A stretch of DNA of 5,746 nucleotides from Methanosarcinaceae archaeon (GTDB taxonomy: Archaea > Halobacteriota > Methanosarcinia > Methanosarcinales > Methanosarcinaceae), in the NCBI GenBank assembly GCA_028690255.1, contig JAQVBP010000171.1, positions 1 through 5,746 on the forward strand. The letters are read 5' to 3'. The notes under the pieces are model-generated. The model saw only the letters and a program-made list of their open reading frames with translations, did no database searches and had not been told where the DNA came from. Shown piece after piece: positions 5,633 to 5,746 of this stretch (its first letter is position 1; the number at the start of each line of letters is the position of its first letter). The translations under genes and the position numbers were made by a program.

Positions 5633-5746
5633 TCAGGCCTCCTTGCAGAGTCTCTTGAGGTTAGTTGGCTGTGCCGAGACATCGAACTTGATCTTCGGAC
5701 CGGAGATGATCTTTTTCTTCTTCCAGTCGATTTCCCAGCCGTGTTC
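5633..5746 (-). CDS. cdhA: CdhA, alpha subunit of CODH/ACS (CO dehydrogenase), C-terminal 37 codons only
   Basis: Only the last 37 codons and the TGA stop (5633-5635) lie in the window; the gene continues beyond 5746. The visible end, including HGWEIDWKKKKIISGPKIKF and the final NLKRLCKEA, fits the C-terminus of archaeal CdhA, the catalytic Ni-Fe-S CO dehydrogenase (EC 1.2.7.4) that interconverts CO and CO2. The position directly before cdhB is the standard cdhAB order and supports the call. None of the catalytic C-cluster or ferredoxin-like cluster motifs are in view. The frame is open from the window edge, too short to be found by length alone, and was identified from its sequence and context. 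Confidence 0.9.
   Translation of the reverse strand, partial: EHGWEIDWKKKKIISGPKIKFDVSAQPTNLKRLCKEA
5638..5644 (-). promoter_or_regulatory. Shine-Dalgarno of cdhB inside the last codons of cdhA
   Basis: The sense strand reads AAGGAGG, seven nucleotides before the cdhB ATG. These bases form the cdhA codons AAG GAG G(CC), Lys-Glu-Ala, just before its TGA. The site fixes the cdhB start. It also implies that translation of the two subunits of the alpha2-epsilon2 component is coupled, which is inference. Confidence 0.85.

Noticed and set aside
1..5746. A new or undescribed enzyme system
   Set aside because: All six genes belong to the well-known archaeal CODH/ACS (ACDS) operon with intact family motifs. 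Novelty, if any, is in the spacer elements listed as findings.

Overview
The window is almost entirely one minus-strand operon, read from high to low coordinates. It encodes the archaeal carbon monoxide dehydrogenase/acetyl-CoA synthase complex (CODH/ACS, also called acetyl-CoA decarbonylase/synthase, ACDS). The transcribed order is cdhA (3' end only), cdhB, cdhC, a CooC/AcsF-type nickel-insertion ATPase, cdhD, and cdhE (lacking roughly its last ten codons). This gene order, the subunit sequences, the absence of the bacterial N-terminal ACS domain from CdhC, and the archaeal-type epsilon subunit point to a methanogenic or methane-oxidising archaeon of the Methanosarcinales. Species cannot be assigned from the window. 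Coding DNA looks moderately GC-rich, and the two longer gaps are AT-rich.

Layout: positions 5633-5746 hold the cdhA C-terminus; 5118-5630 cdhB; 3676-5097 cdhC; 3570-3675 an AT-rich spacer with five 11-bp repeats; 2796-3569 the nickel ATPase; 2694-2795 a 102-nt spacer with several inverted repeats; 1380-2693 cdhD; and 1-1376 cdhE. No other gap exceeds 20 nt. No plus-strand gene, tRNA, rRNA, mobile element or CRISPR array was seen. The long plus-strand open frames are antisense shadows of the cdh genes.

How the genes work together: CdhA with CdhB (alpha2-epsilon2) interconverts CO and CO2. CdhD with CdhE forms the corrinoid iron-sulfur protein, which carries the methyl group between tetrahydro(methano/sarcina)pterin and the ACS. 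CdhC holds the Ni-Ni-[4Fe-4S] A-cluster, where CO, methyl and CoA are joined or cleaved. The CooC-like ATPase sits directly behind the ACS gene and probably loads nickel. The A-cluster ligands in CdhC, the four-cysteine cluster motif in CdhE, and the P-loop plus CXC nickel motif in the ATPase are all intact, so the locus looks functional.

The system itself is well known; I found no undescribed enzyme or new gene. The parts worth a second look are non-coding: a phased A-tract repeat in front of the ATPase gene; a terminator-like hairpin plus T8 at the ATPase stop codon, in the middle of the operon; a 19-bp dyad and a possible Shine-Dalgarno-sequestering stem in front of cdhD; and Shine-Dalgarno sequences written into the last codons of cdhA and cdhD.
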